From Alkalicoccobacillus gibsonii (GTDB taxonomy: Bacteria > Bacillota > Bacilli > Bacillales > Bacillaceae_D), in the NCBI RefSeq assembly GCF_016798245.1, contig NZ_JAEUZA010000005.1, positions 62,001 through 126,000 of the forward strand: 64,000 nucleotides of DNA. Direction: 5' to 3'. The notes beneath the pieces are model-generated. The model was not told where the DNA came from. It searched no databases and saw only the letters and a program-made list of their open reading frames with translations. This document shows, one piece after another, positions 52,825 through 61,493 of this stretch. The position numbers were made by a program, and so were the translations under genes. Within the stretch, counting starts at the first letter, position 1; each line of letters starts with the position of its first letter.

Positions 52825-54069
52825 TCATGCAAACTCCTCCAAAAAACCAAGCAGCTCCTCCCACGAATCCGTTGTCGCTTCTGCATTCGCCGCTTTGGTC
52901 CCTCCAAAATCCATGATCATTCGACTCCCCACATGCATAAGCACATTTGCGGGCATTCCAGGTAGTGCGTAAGGGAAAGCGAGAAAATGTCCAGCTTCCT
53001 CATAATGGAGTTCGCGTGTCTCTGTCTCCGTTTTCTCAGCAATCTGTCTCGCAAATTTCTCTGAGGGCCACACTTGATCCTGACCACCGGCAATAAGAAG
53101 AACAGGAGCTTTGATTCGTTCTACCTCTATTCGACTCGGTTCTGCTTTTTCAGGCTTAGACAAACTGTTCTCCCAAATGGATAAAAACGAAATGGGTTTA
53201 CGCTTAATCATTCCACCAAGCATCGAGAACATTTGTGAAGGTCGATATTTAAAGGTGAGGTACGATAAATCCTTCCCTCCCAGTGTCCAAGAAGGGATAG
53301 GGGCATAGATTGTATTTTTCAATCCCGAGGTCACGTATGCACCTGGTGCTCCAGCCACAACGGCCTTAAACTCATCCGGATAAACGGAGGCGAGTACCAG
53401 CGCCGCTTCTGCTCCTCTGGAGTAACCGATTAGTGTCACACCCTCTACACCAAATCGTCCCTTCACCCACTGAATGGCTCCATCGAAATATTCTAGAGGA
53501 ATCTGGTCCAGATCTTTTGGCACACCCTCTTGACCAAAATAAGCTAAAGCAAACACGTTGTACCCTTTTGTAGCGAGTAGCGCGGCCGCATGCTCTTGAA
53601 TTTCACCATCGGATCCCCCTAAAACAACCACAACAGGCTTTGCTGGCTCCTGCTCATGGTAAAAAAGTGTACCGACAACGCCTTCTTCAAGAATAACCTC
53701 CCTCATTACATCTTCCCGCCCAAACGCTCGTACAGTTGTTACCTGACCTACCTCTTCTCCATCACGCTTCAATGTCCACTTCATTTTAAGCTCAGACGCA
53801 TCCGATTTATAAAAATAATCACCATGTACCTCTCCGACTTTTTCTGCAGACCAAAACAACCCTTCCACATCTAGTTCGGGAAGGGTTTGTTCACCACTTT
53901 CGTTTGTTTTAATGCTTACTGTTGATTTAAACTCATTTTCCTTTTGGTCAGTCAGGCTCAGTTCAACTTTAAGCGTCTCACAAGGCGTACAGCCAGTCAC
54001 TGTAATGGTTGTTAATTCATCAATTAAACCGTGCATGGGCGAGACATGAATAGCTGGTTTATTCTGCAT
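52825..54069 (-). CDS. Acyl-CoA thioesterase/BAAT C-terminal family hydrolase
   Basis: 414 residues. An N-terminal beta-rich domain (about 1-120, bile-acid-CoA thioesterase type) is followed by an alpha/beta hydrolase. The nucleophile elbow is GYSRGAEAAL near 215, with Asp in AGGQDQVWPSE near 335 and His in YEEAGHFLAFPY near 368. Serine stands where the animal BAAT enzymes use Cys, so thioesterase rather than transferase activity is likely. ATG at 54069 with AAAGGAGTAATAG lies inside the lipoprotein gene end. Translation is probably coupled. Confidence 0.85.
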   Translation of the reverse strand: MQNKPAIHVSPMHGLIDELTTITVTGCTPCETLKVELSLTDQKENEFKSTVSIKTNESGEQTLPELDVEGLFWSAEKVGEVHGDYFYKSDASELKMKWTLKRDGEEVGQVTTVRAFGREDVMREVILEEGVVGTLFYHEQEPAKPVVVVLGGSDGEIQEHAAALLATKGYNVFALAYFGQEGVPKDLDQIPLEYFDGAIQWVKGRFGVEGVTLIGYSRGAEAALVLASVYPDEFKAVVAGAPGAYVTSGLKNTIYAPIPSWTLGGKDLSYLTFKYRPSQMFSMLGGMIKRKPISFLSIWENSLSKPEKAEPSRIEVERIKAPVLLIAGGQDQVWPSEKFARQIAEKTETETRELHYEEAGHFLAFPYALPGMPANVLMHVGSRMIMDFGGTKAANAEATTDSWEELLGFLEEFA

Positions 54070-54487
54070 CTATTACTCCTTTCTCATTAAACAGTTCCTT
54101 TAAGCTCGAGGTTTCGTCTTCAAGCAACGTATAATATACTTCAGTTCCATCCTCTGTTCGTTCCATTAAGATGGCTTCGATTGTCTCTTCATCTAACCAT
54201 AGAAACATGGGATTAACTTCTTGTTCAATAAGATCTAATCGGTAAGATGCAGGCTCAATATCAAGAATACCATCCATCTTTTTAGCTGATTGCAGGATAG
54301 ACATCATCTCATCTATGTCTTCCTTCTCTGTCCATTCTACAATAGGTTCATCTTCAAGCTGTTCATAATCAACCAATTCATACAGCTTAATTTCCTGTAC
54401 TCCGTGATTGGGTTGCTGTTGTTGGTTACATGCCCCTAATACGCCTATGATTAAAAATAGAACAACTGCCATCATACTCTTCTTCAT
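54059..54487 (-). CDS. Small lipoprotein
   Basis: 142 residues. Signal peptide of about 19 residues with lipobox GVLGAC, then Gln-rich NQQQQ. The mature part is acidic with no known domain. It would be anchored outside the membrane by its N-terminal Cys. It overlaps the downstream hydrolase by 11 bases. Two small membrane protein genes precede it on the same strand, with 24 and 14 base gaps, so a four-gene operon is possible. Function is unknown. Confidence 0.75.
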   Translation of the reverse strand: MKKSMMAVVLFLIIGVLGACNQQQQPNHGVQEIKLYELVDYEQLEDEPIVEWTEKEDIDEMMSILQSAKKMDGILDIEPASYRLDLIEQEVNPMFLWLDEETIEAILMERTEDGTEVYYTLLEDETSSLKELFNEKGVIDAE

Positions 54488-54511
54488 TATTTTCCTCGCT
54501 TTACTATTCGT

Positions 54512-54790
54512 TTAAGGCTCGCTGATACCCATTGCTAACAATAACAAGAACGTATTAGCAAGTACAGCGCCATTCCCCAAGAAACCAATAATCAAATAAA
54601 CATATCTTTTCGAAAGAATGGCAGATACAATGGCGAGTACTATTCCAAGCAGAGAAAGGACTCCACCAAGGCTGATAACGAAATAGATATCTACATCAGG
54701 ACCTCTCAGCACAAAGAAACTAATCACATAGAAAACAATACAAATAAGTGACCCAATTCCACACCATCTTCCTACTCCTTGTTTATTCAA
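54512..54790 (-). CDS. Small membrane protein, three helices
   Basis: 92 residues with helices near 10-28, 36-60 and 65-88. The last block LIIGFLGNGAVLANTFLLLLAMG parallels LFVIGVVGNSFMLMISGLLFFVML in the next gene, so the two are paralogues. No conserved polar motif suggests an enzyme. The neighbourhood (paralogue, lipoprotein) suggests an envelope role. The family is not recognised. Confidence 0.65.
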   Translation of the reverse strand: MNKQGVGRWCGIGSLICIVFYVISFFVLRGPDVDIYFVISLGGVLSLLGIVLAIVSAILSKRYVYLIIGFLGNGAVLANTFLLLLAMGISEP

Positions 54791-54804
54791 GATTCCGCCT
54801 CCCG

Positions 54805-55101
54805 TTATGTGCTAGACTCAACCGCCAACATAACAAAAAATAATAATCCACTGATCATTAGCATGAAACTATTGCCAACGACACCTATAACAAATAGCTT
54901 AGAACGTTTTGATTCTTTCCCAGAATAAATGGCGAGTGTGATACCCGTGATGGATAATGCAGCAAATAAGATTATTTCTATATAAATGCCCGCATCTGCA
55001 ATTAATTGAGTATAAAAAATGGTCATACTAATAAGCATTAAAGCGATTGATCCTAATGCTAAGCGTTTTCCACGCGTTTCTTGTGTATTTTCTCTTTCCA
55101 T
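54805..55101 (-). CDS. Small membrane protein, paralogue of its neighbour
   Basis: 98 residues from ATG at 55101 (MERENTQETRG), which follows GGGGGATACAAAGG; the frame is open to 55149 without a better site. Three helices are preceded by a charged N-terminus. The C-terminal half aligns with the 92-residue protein downstream. Function is unknown. Confidence 0.62.
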   Translation of the reverse strand: MERENTQETRGKRLALGSIALMLISMTIFYTQLIADAGIYIEIILFAALSITGITLAIYSGKESKRSKLFVIGVVGNSFMLMISGLLFFVMLAVESST

Positions 55102-55228
55102 CCTTTGTATCCCCCTTTTTCTTAGAGAACTTCTCGAAACGGTCTTCAAAATCCTTTAATAAATTTAATCGAATCAAAACCATTAAAAAGATATAGAAGC
55201 TTCGTCTTCTATACCTTTTCAAATTAAA

Positions 55229-56707
55229 CTATAAGTTTATAGTTTTCGTTGCGATTGTTGCTTGGAATGCCTGATCATGCTCAACAAAGACCATTGTTAC
55301 ATTAAAGGTCTGGAGAAGTTCTTCAATTTGCGTACGCGAATAAATATCTATAAAATTGAGCGGTTCATCCCAAATGTACAAATGTGCTTTCTCACATAAG
55401 CTTTTTGCTATAAGTAGCTTTTTCTTTTGTCCACCGGAATAACTTGATATTTCTTTTTCAAATTGATTTCTGTCAAAGTCCATTTTACGTAAAATCGATT
55501 TAAATAAGGACTCATCTATCTGACTTTCTTGGATAAAGTCAGATAATAAACCTTTTAATTGAGAAGTGTCCTGTTGAACATATGAAACCACAAGACCTGA
55601 ACCTATACTTATCGTACCCTTATGTTGAATTGGTTCTCCGAGTATTAACTTTAGGATACTACTTTTTCCACTACCATTCTTACCATCAAGTACAACTCGA
55701 TCACCTTGTTCAACTTTGAAACTAATTGGCTCATTCACTACTTCTCCATCATACATAACTGATACATCTGTTAAGTGTATCAATTCTTTCGATTTAAATT
55801 GTAATGGTTTCAACTTTAGAGACTCTGATTTTTCCACGTTTTTTAGAAGCCTTGACTTTTCCTCTAACGCTTTCTCTTGTCTTGATTCAATATTTTTTGA
55901 ACGTTTCATCATTTTTGCAGCTTTATGTCCTACGAACCCTTTGTCTAATTTAGAACCCGAATTGGTAGTACCGTTTTTAGAGGCTTCCACCTGATTAGAC
56001 CAACTTGCTGAACGTTTTGATGATCGTTTTAATCTACCAATATCTTTCTGTAAACGTTCGTTTGTCGATTCCTCATGTTCCTGTTTCCTATCAAAATTTA
56101 ACTTCCAGGAAGAATAATTTCCGCTTTGGATATCTATATTCGTTCTGTTTATTGATAAGATATGGTCCACACATCCATCTAGAACGTTTCGATCATGTGA
56201 AATCAAAATAAAACCTTTTTTTCTTTTAAGATAATCAGATACTATTATACGTGCATGCGTATCTAAGTGATTGGTCGGCTCATCAATTAATAAAAATTGA
56301 TCCTCAATTAAAAAAAGCGCTGCCAATAAAACCTTAGTTTGTTCTCCATTTGACAATGTTTCAAATGGTCGGTACATCACTTCCGCATCGACATTTAAAT
56401 AAGAAATCTCTTTAAGGAATTGCCAATCTTCTGCTTGAGGGCAAATCTCTTCTAAGATCTCATGTGTAAACTTCCTTTTATTCGGAATAGGTTGAGGAAA
56501 GTAATTAAATTCTACTGTTGAACTAATTTTCCCGCTATATTCATACTTACCTAATAATAAGTTGAAAAAGGTCGTTTTCCCACGTCCATTACGACCTATA
56601 AAACCTAGCTTCCAATCTGTATCTATGTGAAAACTAACATCTTCAAAAATATTGTCGAAGCTATTTGGGTATGAAAAAGTAAGATTTTGCACTTGAATCA
56701 TTGACAT
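55229..56707 (-). CDS. ABC-F ribosomal protection protein, Lsa-like
   Basis: 492 residues with two ATPase domains and no membrane segment. First domain: Walker A GRNGRGKTT near 37, signature LSNGEQTKVLLA, and LLIDEPTNHLD. The second: GKNGSGKSS near 340, YSGGQKKKLLIAKSL, and LYIWDEPLNFID. An interdomain linker of about 80 residues (KRSASWSNQVEASKNG...GHKAAKMMKRSKNIESRQ) is the antibiotic-resistance domain region of Lsa/Vga proteins that reaches the peptidyl-transferase centre. Such proteins expel lincosamides, streptogramin A and pleuromutilins. ATG at 56707 follows AAAGGAGGAACAAAC. A leader peptide and hairpins precede it. Confidence 0.88.
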   Translation of the reverse strand: MSMIQVQNLTFSYPNSFDNIFEDVSFHIDTDWKLGFIGRNGRGKTTFFNLLLGKYEYSGKISSTVEFNYFPQPIPNKRKFTHEILEEICPQAEDWQFLKEISYLNVDAEVMYRPFETLSNGEQTKVLLAALFLIEDQFLLIDEPTNHLDTHARIIVSDYLKRKKGFILISHDRNVLDGCVDHILSINRTNIDIQSGNYSSWKLNFDRKQEHEESTNERLQKDIGRLKRSSKRSASWSNQVEASKNGTTNSGSKLDKGFVGHKAAKMMKRSKNIESRQEKALEEKSRLLKNVEKSESLKLKPLQFKSKELIHLTDVSVMYDGEVVNEPISFKVEQGDRVVLDGKNGSGKSSILKLILGEPIQHKGTISIGSGLVVSYVQQDTSQLKGLLSDFIQESQIDESLFKSILRKMDFDRNQFEKEISSYSGGQKKKLLIAKSLCEKAHLYIWDEPLNFIDIYSRTQIEELLQTFNVTMVFVEHDQAFQATIATKTINL

Positions 56708-56714
56708 GTTTGTT

Positions 56715-56825
56715 CCTCCTTTGTACATCTCTCTTTTCTTTTATACAAGGTCGGCACATCCATCAATTCTTAAGATACTCCGCATAAACTTGATGGATAC
56801 TAACGACTTATACGGAGTTTGTCAT
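56715..56825 (-). promoter_or_regulatory. ABC-F attenuator leader with competing hairpins
   Basis: Stem A pairs 56808-56818 with 56777-56787 (11 bp, one G.U). Stem B pairs 56790-56798 with 56758-56766 (9 bp, perfect). The arms interleave, so A and B exclude each other. A weak stem, 56744-56750 with 56718-56725, covers part of the gene's Shine-Dalgarno (56715-56722). The 5' arm of A lies within the leader reading frame, so a stalled ribosome would open A and favour B. The mechanism is inferred. Confidence 0.6.
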
Positions 56826-56850
56826 GTGTAACCAACGTATCTAAACTCAT
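56800..56850 (-). CDS. Leader peptide of the ABC-F gene, 16 residues
   Basis: ATG at 56850 with AAAGGAG seven bases upstream; product MSLDTLVTHDKLRISR. It ends 92 bases before the ABC-F start. Strong ribosome site, short length and overlap with an alternative hairpin are what is known for leaders of inducible ABC-F and erm genes, where antibiotic-stalled ribosomes switch expression on. Confidence 0.6.
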   Translation of the reverse strand: MSLDTLVTHDKLRISR

Positions 56851-56864
56851 ATCAACTCTCCTTT

Positions 56865-57186
56865 AATAAGAATGGGGATACTACCTTACAATGCGAAAAA
56901 AAATCCTTCCAATAAAAAATTGAAAGGATTAGTCGTTTGCGTGCTACTTGTATTTTATACACCCTTATTATCATATAACATTATAAAAAAGGTTAAAGCT
57001 GAATGTATAACAATGAATAGACTAATCCTATATTTTAATAATCAAACAGATTCGTTTTGAATAAAATATAGATTAGTTAATCATTTTATAAAATCAGCCC
57101 TCTCATATTGTTTCCACTATAATAACAGTTTCTAATAAGAAATTCAAATCTATGCTACTTCACACCATGTGTGAAATGCAAATGTA
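56865..57186. other. AT-rich intergenic region
   Basis: About 320 bases between the ABC-F leader and the microprotein terminator. One 62-codon plus-strand frame (56872-57060) exists but has no ribosome site and runs antisense to the presumed ABC-F promoter. I do not accept it. No other structure is seen. Confidence 0.45.
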
Positions 57187-57187
57187 C

Positions 57188-57222
57188 AAAAAAAGAGTTG
57201 AACCATTATTCGGCCAACTCTT
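57188..57222 (-). terminator. Terminator of the secreted-protein/microprotein operon
   Basis: AAGAGTTG...CAACTCTT followed by seven T on the minus strand. Confidence 0.85.
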
Positions 57223-57232
57223 CCACACTATC

Positions 57233-57334
57233 TTATTTATTTTTTTGATCCTTTAAAGTCGAATACGCTAGCATCCCTAAACTAAATACAATGACGCCCA
57301 TGATGAGCCACATAAATAGATCAAGTAAATCCAT
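57233..57334 (-). CDS. Single-helix microprotein, 33 residues
   Basis: ATG at 57334 with AGAGGTGATACA in front; the product begins MDLLDLFMWLIMGVIVFS, one helix, and ends with a charged tail LKDQKNK. It lies 29 bases behind the secreted-protein gene and directly before a terminator, so the two make a compact operon. A small membrane partner behind a secreted precursor is a common arrangement for immunity peptides, but this is only inference. Confidence 0.65.
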   Translation of the reverse strand: MDLLDLFMWLIMGVIVFSLGMLAYSTLKDQKNK

Positions 57335-57363
57335 TGTATCACCTCTTTTCTATAGGGTTGATG

Positions 57364-57927
57364 CTACTGAACACATTCAAAGCTATACTCATTTGACATC
57401 TTCCACCAGGCCTTCTGAGGTTCTCCACCCATTCCACCTACATCACCAGAATCAATGGAAGGCGTGCCACCCATGTCATAGCAGCGATTAATCAAGTTTT
57501 GTTTCTCTTGGTGAGTCATATACTTTGAAGAAAAATACAATGCTGCCCCTGTAAAGAGCCCAATTACCGCAATTCCTCCCCAAATGATGGCCGGAGCCAC
57601 TTGTGTTGAAACATCTCCAGAGTTAGGTGTAGCATAGTTAATCATCTCTTGTATTTGGTCATCTGTTAACTGATCGAGTCGCTCTTGAATGAGCGTGAAT
57701 TCTTCATCTGTAAACGAGTAAAGTTCTAATGCTTTCTCTTGATCAATGTGTGCCGTTCTTGAATTTGTGTCTACATATACACTACTTTCTAATGCTTCAA
57801 GAGCCTCTGGCGGGAATTGCAACGGCTCCTCGTCTGTTGCTGCATTGGCCTGCCCTGCTGGAAATACTAATGAGGCAACCAGCATTAATGCACTCATCAT
57901 GGATAGAAAACTCATCCTGTTCATCAT
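57364..57927 (-). CDS. Secreted protein with membrane-active-looking segment, 187 residues
   Basis: Signal peptide of about 29 residues ending QANA. An acidic helical part (about 35-105) with FTDEEFTLIQERLDQLTDDQIQEMI follows. A glycine-rich hydrophobic helix lies near 113-132 (AIIWGGIAVIGLFTGAALYF). The C-terminal 50 residues contain two Cys (149 and 185) able to form a disulfide, with GGMGGEPQKAWWKMSNEYSFEC. I know no family for it. The layout, an acidic propeptide before a hydrophobic Cys-containing end, recalls precursors of antimicrobial peptides such as SdpC, without sequence similarity that I can claim. AGGAGG precedes two consecutive ATGs. Confidence 0.7.
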   Translation of the reverse strand: MMNRMSFLSMMSALMLVASLVFPAGQANAATDEEPLQFPPEALEALESSVYVDTNSRTAHIDQEKALELYSFTDEEFTLIQERLDQLTDDQIQEMINYATPNSGDVSTQVAPAIIWGGIAVIGLFTGAALYFSSKYMTHQEKQNLINRCYDMGGTPSIDSGDVGGMGGEPQKAWWKMSNEYSFECVQ

Positions 57928-58107
57928 CTAAAACCTCCTAAAAGTTTGAAAATGATCTACACATAAAATGGTAAGGGGATCTGGAATTCTTTTGAAGTGT
58001 CGAACGAAGCGAGATCTCTGTAGCCTTTTTTAACCATAGATCGGTAAAAATGTTCAAGATCTTAGCAAAAAATAGCAAGTTCACATTGCAATGGATTCTC
58101 TTACTTT
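57928..58107. other. Upstream region of the secreted-protein gene
   Basis: Contains the gene's promoter region. TTGAAC, 18 bases, TTAAAA on the minus strand near 58025-58055 is a weak candidate. No gene is seen. Confidence 0.35.
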
Positions 58108-58140
58108 AAAAAACCAGCTGATACGTTCATATCAGCTGGT
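58108..58140 (-). terminator. Terminator of the FtsX-type ABC operon
   Basis: ACCAGCTGATA pairs perfectly with TATCAGCTGGT, then six T on the minus strand. Confidence 0.9.
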
Positions 58141-58154
58141 CTGGTCTTCATTAA

Positions 58155-60734
58155 TTATTGATTTTCTTGAATTAATCCTTCAATAATCGTTTCGTTTTTC
58201 GTTTTAGTTAAGGAGTAAAGCATGGCTAGCCCAACAATCACAAAGACACCTATGATTACGCCTAGAATATGAAGCCAAGGAATCGTGAAGCTGTACGAGA
58301 AAGCATACTGAGTTTGGCGATAAATCATGTACATAACCAAAATGCTTAGTGGCAACCCATAGAGAAGAGCCTTCACCCCGTAAAAAGCACTCTCAAACAT
58401 CATCATCTTTTTAAACGATTTGTTTGTCAATCCAACCGACCGTAGCATGGCGAATTCTCGCTTACGCAGAGCAACCCCTGTTGAGATCGTGTTCAGGATA
58501 TTTGCCAAGGAAATCAGCGTGATTAATGTGACAAACCCATAGGTGAATACGGATATGACGGCAATCATTTGCTCGCCTTGTGTTCTTTGATCGTATAAAT
58601 TATTTATTGAACGATTTGAAAGCTCTGAAAGCGTTTGTTCCGTAGCCATTGGATCATCACTTTTTACGTACATCAAGTTATCCTCTGCTTCCAAATCTGA
58701 TTCATTAAGTATTGCTTCAAATGTTTCGTTGGAAACAAAAATGTTTACGGATCCTAAATAAGCGTTATAACTTCCCATTGGTGTTTTGTCCGTTAAGGCT
58801 GTGACTGTCAGCGTAGGTAACTCTTTTGTCTCTTCTGTATCCCAATTGGTTTCTACGATATTTAACGAATCATTGATGTTTGTGATAATTGATTTTGTAC
58901 GAACATATTTACTTTGTTCGAAATCCTCATACGTAATGGTATCAAGCACGATTGCAGACATCGACTCATCATCCCAATTATCAGGAATTTGTGCACCATC
59001 CACATATTCATCTAAGCTATCTTTATCAATTGAGGTAATTTTGGCATAATACCTATACTGTCCATCATCCATTCGGTCGTAACCACCAGATTCAAGTAGT
59101 TCAGGTGCCACTTCTGATTCATCCAAATACAAGGAGACATTCATTTCTCGTTGAGTTAAAACGTCTGTTACCTCTGCAGAGTCTTCCATACTCTCTCTTA
59201 GTTCACTCACCGATTCAGCATCATCTGAATAAATCTCCAAGTCATAACTCACAGCATCTCCAGACTCAGCGATCTGATAGGACTGCTTTAGACTATCAGT
59301 GAAAAAAGAGACACTTAAAAACAGAACAATACTGACGATGAGAGAAAGTACCGTCACATGATATCTTTTTTTGTTACGCTTTAGATTCTTAAGTCCGAGT
59401 TCAGCTTCAATGCCAAACAGTCGTCGAACTAATTTGGACGTACGAATCGTTTTATTTTTAAGCTTAATATCGTGTGTTTGCCTGATCGCATCCATCGCCG
59501 TAATTCTAGACGCGCGGAGCGCAGGAAACCAAGTAGATATAAAGATCGTTAATGCAGACAACAGAATGGTGATTAGAATGGAAAAAGGAGTAACCGTTAA
59601 GCTTAGCTGCTGATCTAGCCCAATGGAATCTAACATCGGATTAATCGCTAAAAACGTAATACCTATTCCAACAATCCCAGCAACAATCCCAATTGGAACA
59701 CTTATTACTCCAATTATGGCCCCCTCAAAAAAGACGGAGTTACGCTTCTGACGTTTTGTTGCTCCAACACTTGAAAGCATTCCTAAGTATCTTGAACGCT
59801 CTGAAACTGAAATCGCAAATGCATTAAAAATCAATGCAACGGATCCCGCAATAATCACAACTATAATGACCCCTAACATTCCATTCATCGTTCGGTCGAT
59901 ACTGTCACTTGCTGTTATTCCTGAATGACGCAGAAGATCACTATTGTACTGCACATTTGTGATACCAAGCATATCTGAGAGTTCATCAGCATGGTCATAG
60001 ATGGATCGATCAGGTTTGTCTACATACACAAAGCTATCCACTGGATAGTGCTCATCACTTTCATCAATATACGAAAGCACCATATATCCTGGCGTCCAGC
60101 CCCATTCCCAGTTCGGTTGTTCAAAGAAACCTACGATTGTGTAGGATGCGTCTTCCACTTCAATGAGTGTTTCGTTCAAATTGCCTTCGTCATCCTGCTC
60201 CAGCCAATTTTCACTTGTCAATAAACCGTCCTGTGGCTCTGCCCATTCTGCATCAGTGAATCGTTTTCCAGTGGCAAGTGTCACTTCATCTCCAATGGAC
60301 CACGTAACTTCTTCATCTAAAGACGAGCTTACGATCAATTCATTTTCGGTCTTAGGCAGGCGCCCTTCTAGCAACTGCACATCAAATTGGGTGAAGGCTT
60401 CATCGTTCATTCCTCTTACCCAAATATATGGTTTAAAACTACTCATTGAATCATCAAGCTCCGCATATCCGCGACCTTGAATCAGTGACAGTGAGTCTGT
60501 TTGCTCATCCTGAAGAAGACTATCAATTTGATCGGTTGTAAGATCTTTATAGGAAACATGCCAATTCCCGTTATTCTCAATTGCTTCTTTTTTTAATAAG
60601 TCCGCATAAGACACACCAATCGTCACTACTGCCATAATCATCGCTGCTGAGATAATGGTTCCGAGGATTGTCACCAATGTTCGTTTTTTGTTTTCTTTTA
60701 AATGACGAATCGTCAGCTTATTCACAATGTTCAT
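58155..60734 (-). CDS. ABC transporter permease, MacB/FtsX-like, 859 residues
   Basis: Large permease with two FtsX core domains: one helix near 20-40, an external region of about 200 residues, three helices near 275-400, then a second unit with a helix near 455, another external region and three final helices. FDSIDRTMNGMLG-type first core and LRSVGLTNKSFKKMMMFES in the second are typical. It pairs with the ATPase gene upstream (four-base overlap). Such systems act on peptides, lipoproteins or cell-wall hydrolases; this one is next to a two-component system, so drug-induced expression is likely. Confidence 0.87.
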   Translation of the reverse strand: MNIVNKLTIRHLKENKKRTLVTILGTIISAAMIMAVVTIGVSYADLLKKEAIENNGNWHVSYKDLTTDQIDSLLQDEQTDSLSLIQGRGYAELDDSMSSFKPYIWVRGMNDEAFTQFDVQLLEGRLPKTENELIVSSSLDEEVTWSIGDEVTLATGKRFTDAEWAEPQDGLLTSENWLEQDDEGNLNETLIEVEDASYTIVGFFEQPNWEWGWTPGYMVLSYIDESDEHYPVDSFVYVDKPDRSIYDHADELSDMLGITNVQYNSDLLRHSGITASDSIDRTMNGMLGVIIVVIIAGSVALIFNAFAISVSERSRYLGMLSSVGATKRQKRNSVFFEGAIIGVISVPIGIVAGIVGIGITFLAINPMLDSIGLDQQLSLTVTPFSILITILLSALTIFISTWFPALRASRITAMDAIRQTHDIKLKNKTIRTSKLVRRLFGIEAELGLKNLKRNKKRYHVTVLSLIVSIVLFLSVSFFTDSLKQSYQIAESGDAVSYDLEIYSDDAESVSELRESMEDSAEVTDVLTQREMNVSLYLDESEVAPELLESGGYDRMDDGQYRYYAKITSIDKDSLDEYVDGAQIPDNWDDESMSAIVLDTITYEDFEQSKYVRTKSIITNINDSLNIVETNWDTEETKELPTLTVTALTDKTPMGSYNAYLGSVNIFVSNETFEAILNESDLEAEDNLMYVKSDDPMATEQTLSELSNRSINNLYDQRTQGEQMIAVISVFTYGFVTLITLISLANILNTISTGVALRKREFAMLRSVGLTNKSFKKMMMFESAFYGVKALLYGLPLSILVMYMIYRQTQYAFSYSFTIPWLHILGVIIGVFVIVGLAMLYSLTKTKNETIIEGLIQENQ

Positions 60735-61414
60735 GGCCGAATGACCTCATCACTAGCAACCTTGCCATCCTCAATTGTAATGACACGATCTGCCTGTAGG
60801 GCAATCCGATCATCATGCGTAATCATAATTAAGGTTTGTTTGTACGTTCGGTTAAATCGTTTCAGAAGATCAATAATTTCTTTACTGTTTTTACTATCAA
60901 GATTTCCAGTCGGCTCATCAGCTAACATAATTGAAGGGTGACTGATCAACGCACGTCCAATAGAGACCCGCTGTTGTTGACCTCCTGATAATTGATTCGG
61001 TAAATGGGTTAATCGACTATCTAGGCCAAGCTGACCAATCAAGTCCGTGAAGTGCTGCTGATCTACCTTGTGCTCATCTAGTAAGAGAGGCAACGTTAAA
61101 TTTTCCTCTACCGTTAAGATCGGAATTAAATTATAAAATTGATAAATGAGTCCAATCTGACGTCGTCTAAAGATCGCCAGCTGCGTTTCGTTTAGATCAT
61201 AGATATTCGTTTGATCAATCAACACATTCCCACTTGAAGGACGATCCACCCCGCCAAGCAAGTGTAGGAGCGTAGACTTACCAGATCCAGAGGGACCAAT
61301 AATTGCTACGAATTCTCCCTTATTCACAGTAAATGAGACGTTATCCAATGCCTTAACAGCTGTTTCTCCCTTGCCATACACTTTAGATAGGTTTTCAACC
61401 TTTACTAATTCCAT
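60731..61414 (-). CDS. ABC transporter ATPase (MacB/LolD-like)
   Basis: 227 residues. Walker A GPSGSGKST is near 40, Q-loop IYQFYNLIPILT, signature LSGGQQQRVSIGRAL near 141, and Walker B IMLADEPTGNLDS. ATG at 61414 has TGGAGGGAATTAT upstream. It is the first gene of the transporter pair. Three TGAC/GTCA repeats about 11 bp apart lie upstream and may bind the OmpR-type regulator of this module. Confidence 0.92.
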   Translation of the reverse strand: MELVKVENLSKVYGKGETAVKALDNVSFTVNKGEFVAIIGPSGSGKSTLLHLLGGVDRPSSGNVLIDQTNIYDLNETQLAIFRRRQIGLIYQFYNLIPILTVEENLTLPLLLDEHKVDQQHFTDLIGQLGLDSRLTHLPNQLSGGQQQRVSIGRALISHPSIMLADEPTGNLDSKNSKEIIDLLKRFNRTYKQTLIMITHDDRIALQADRVITIEDGKVASDEVIRP

Positions 61415-61459
61415 ATAATTCCCTCCAGCAGTTGATATCCTAAGTGTACAAAGAGAAGA

Positions 61460-61486
61460 TGACGCTTTAATGACTCACCAGGTGAC
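61460..61486 (-). promoter_or_regulatory. Candidate response-regulator repeats
   Basis: On the minus strand GTCA recurs three times with 12- and 11-base steps (at 61486, 61474 and 61463). OmpR-type regulators often bind direct repeats of about 11 bp. Assignment by position only. Confidence 0.35.
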
Positions 61487-61493
61487 AATTCAG

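Noticed and set aside
50952-52916. Reading frames rich in RRE/STKRA repeats on both sides of the IS
   Set aside because: Products of the 20-bp repeat array; 20 is not a multiple of three, so the frame cycles through a 60-base pattern. No start signals.
56872-57060. 62-codon plus-strand frame with a hydrophobic stretch
   Set aside because: No ribosome site, AT-rich, and antisense to the presumed promoter region of the ABC-F gene. It may be chance.
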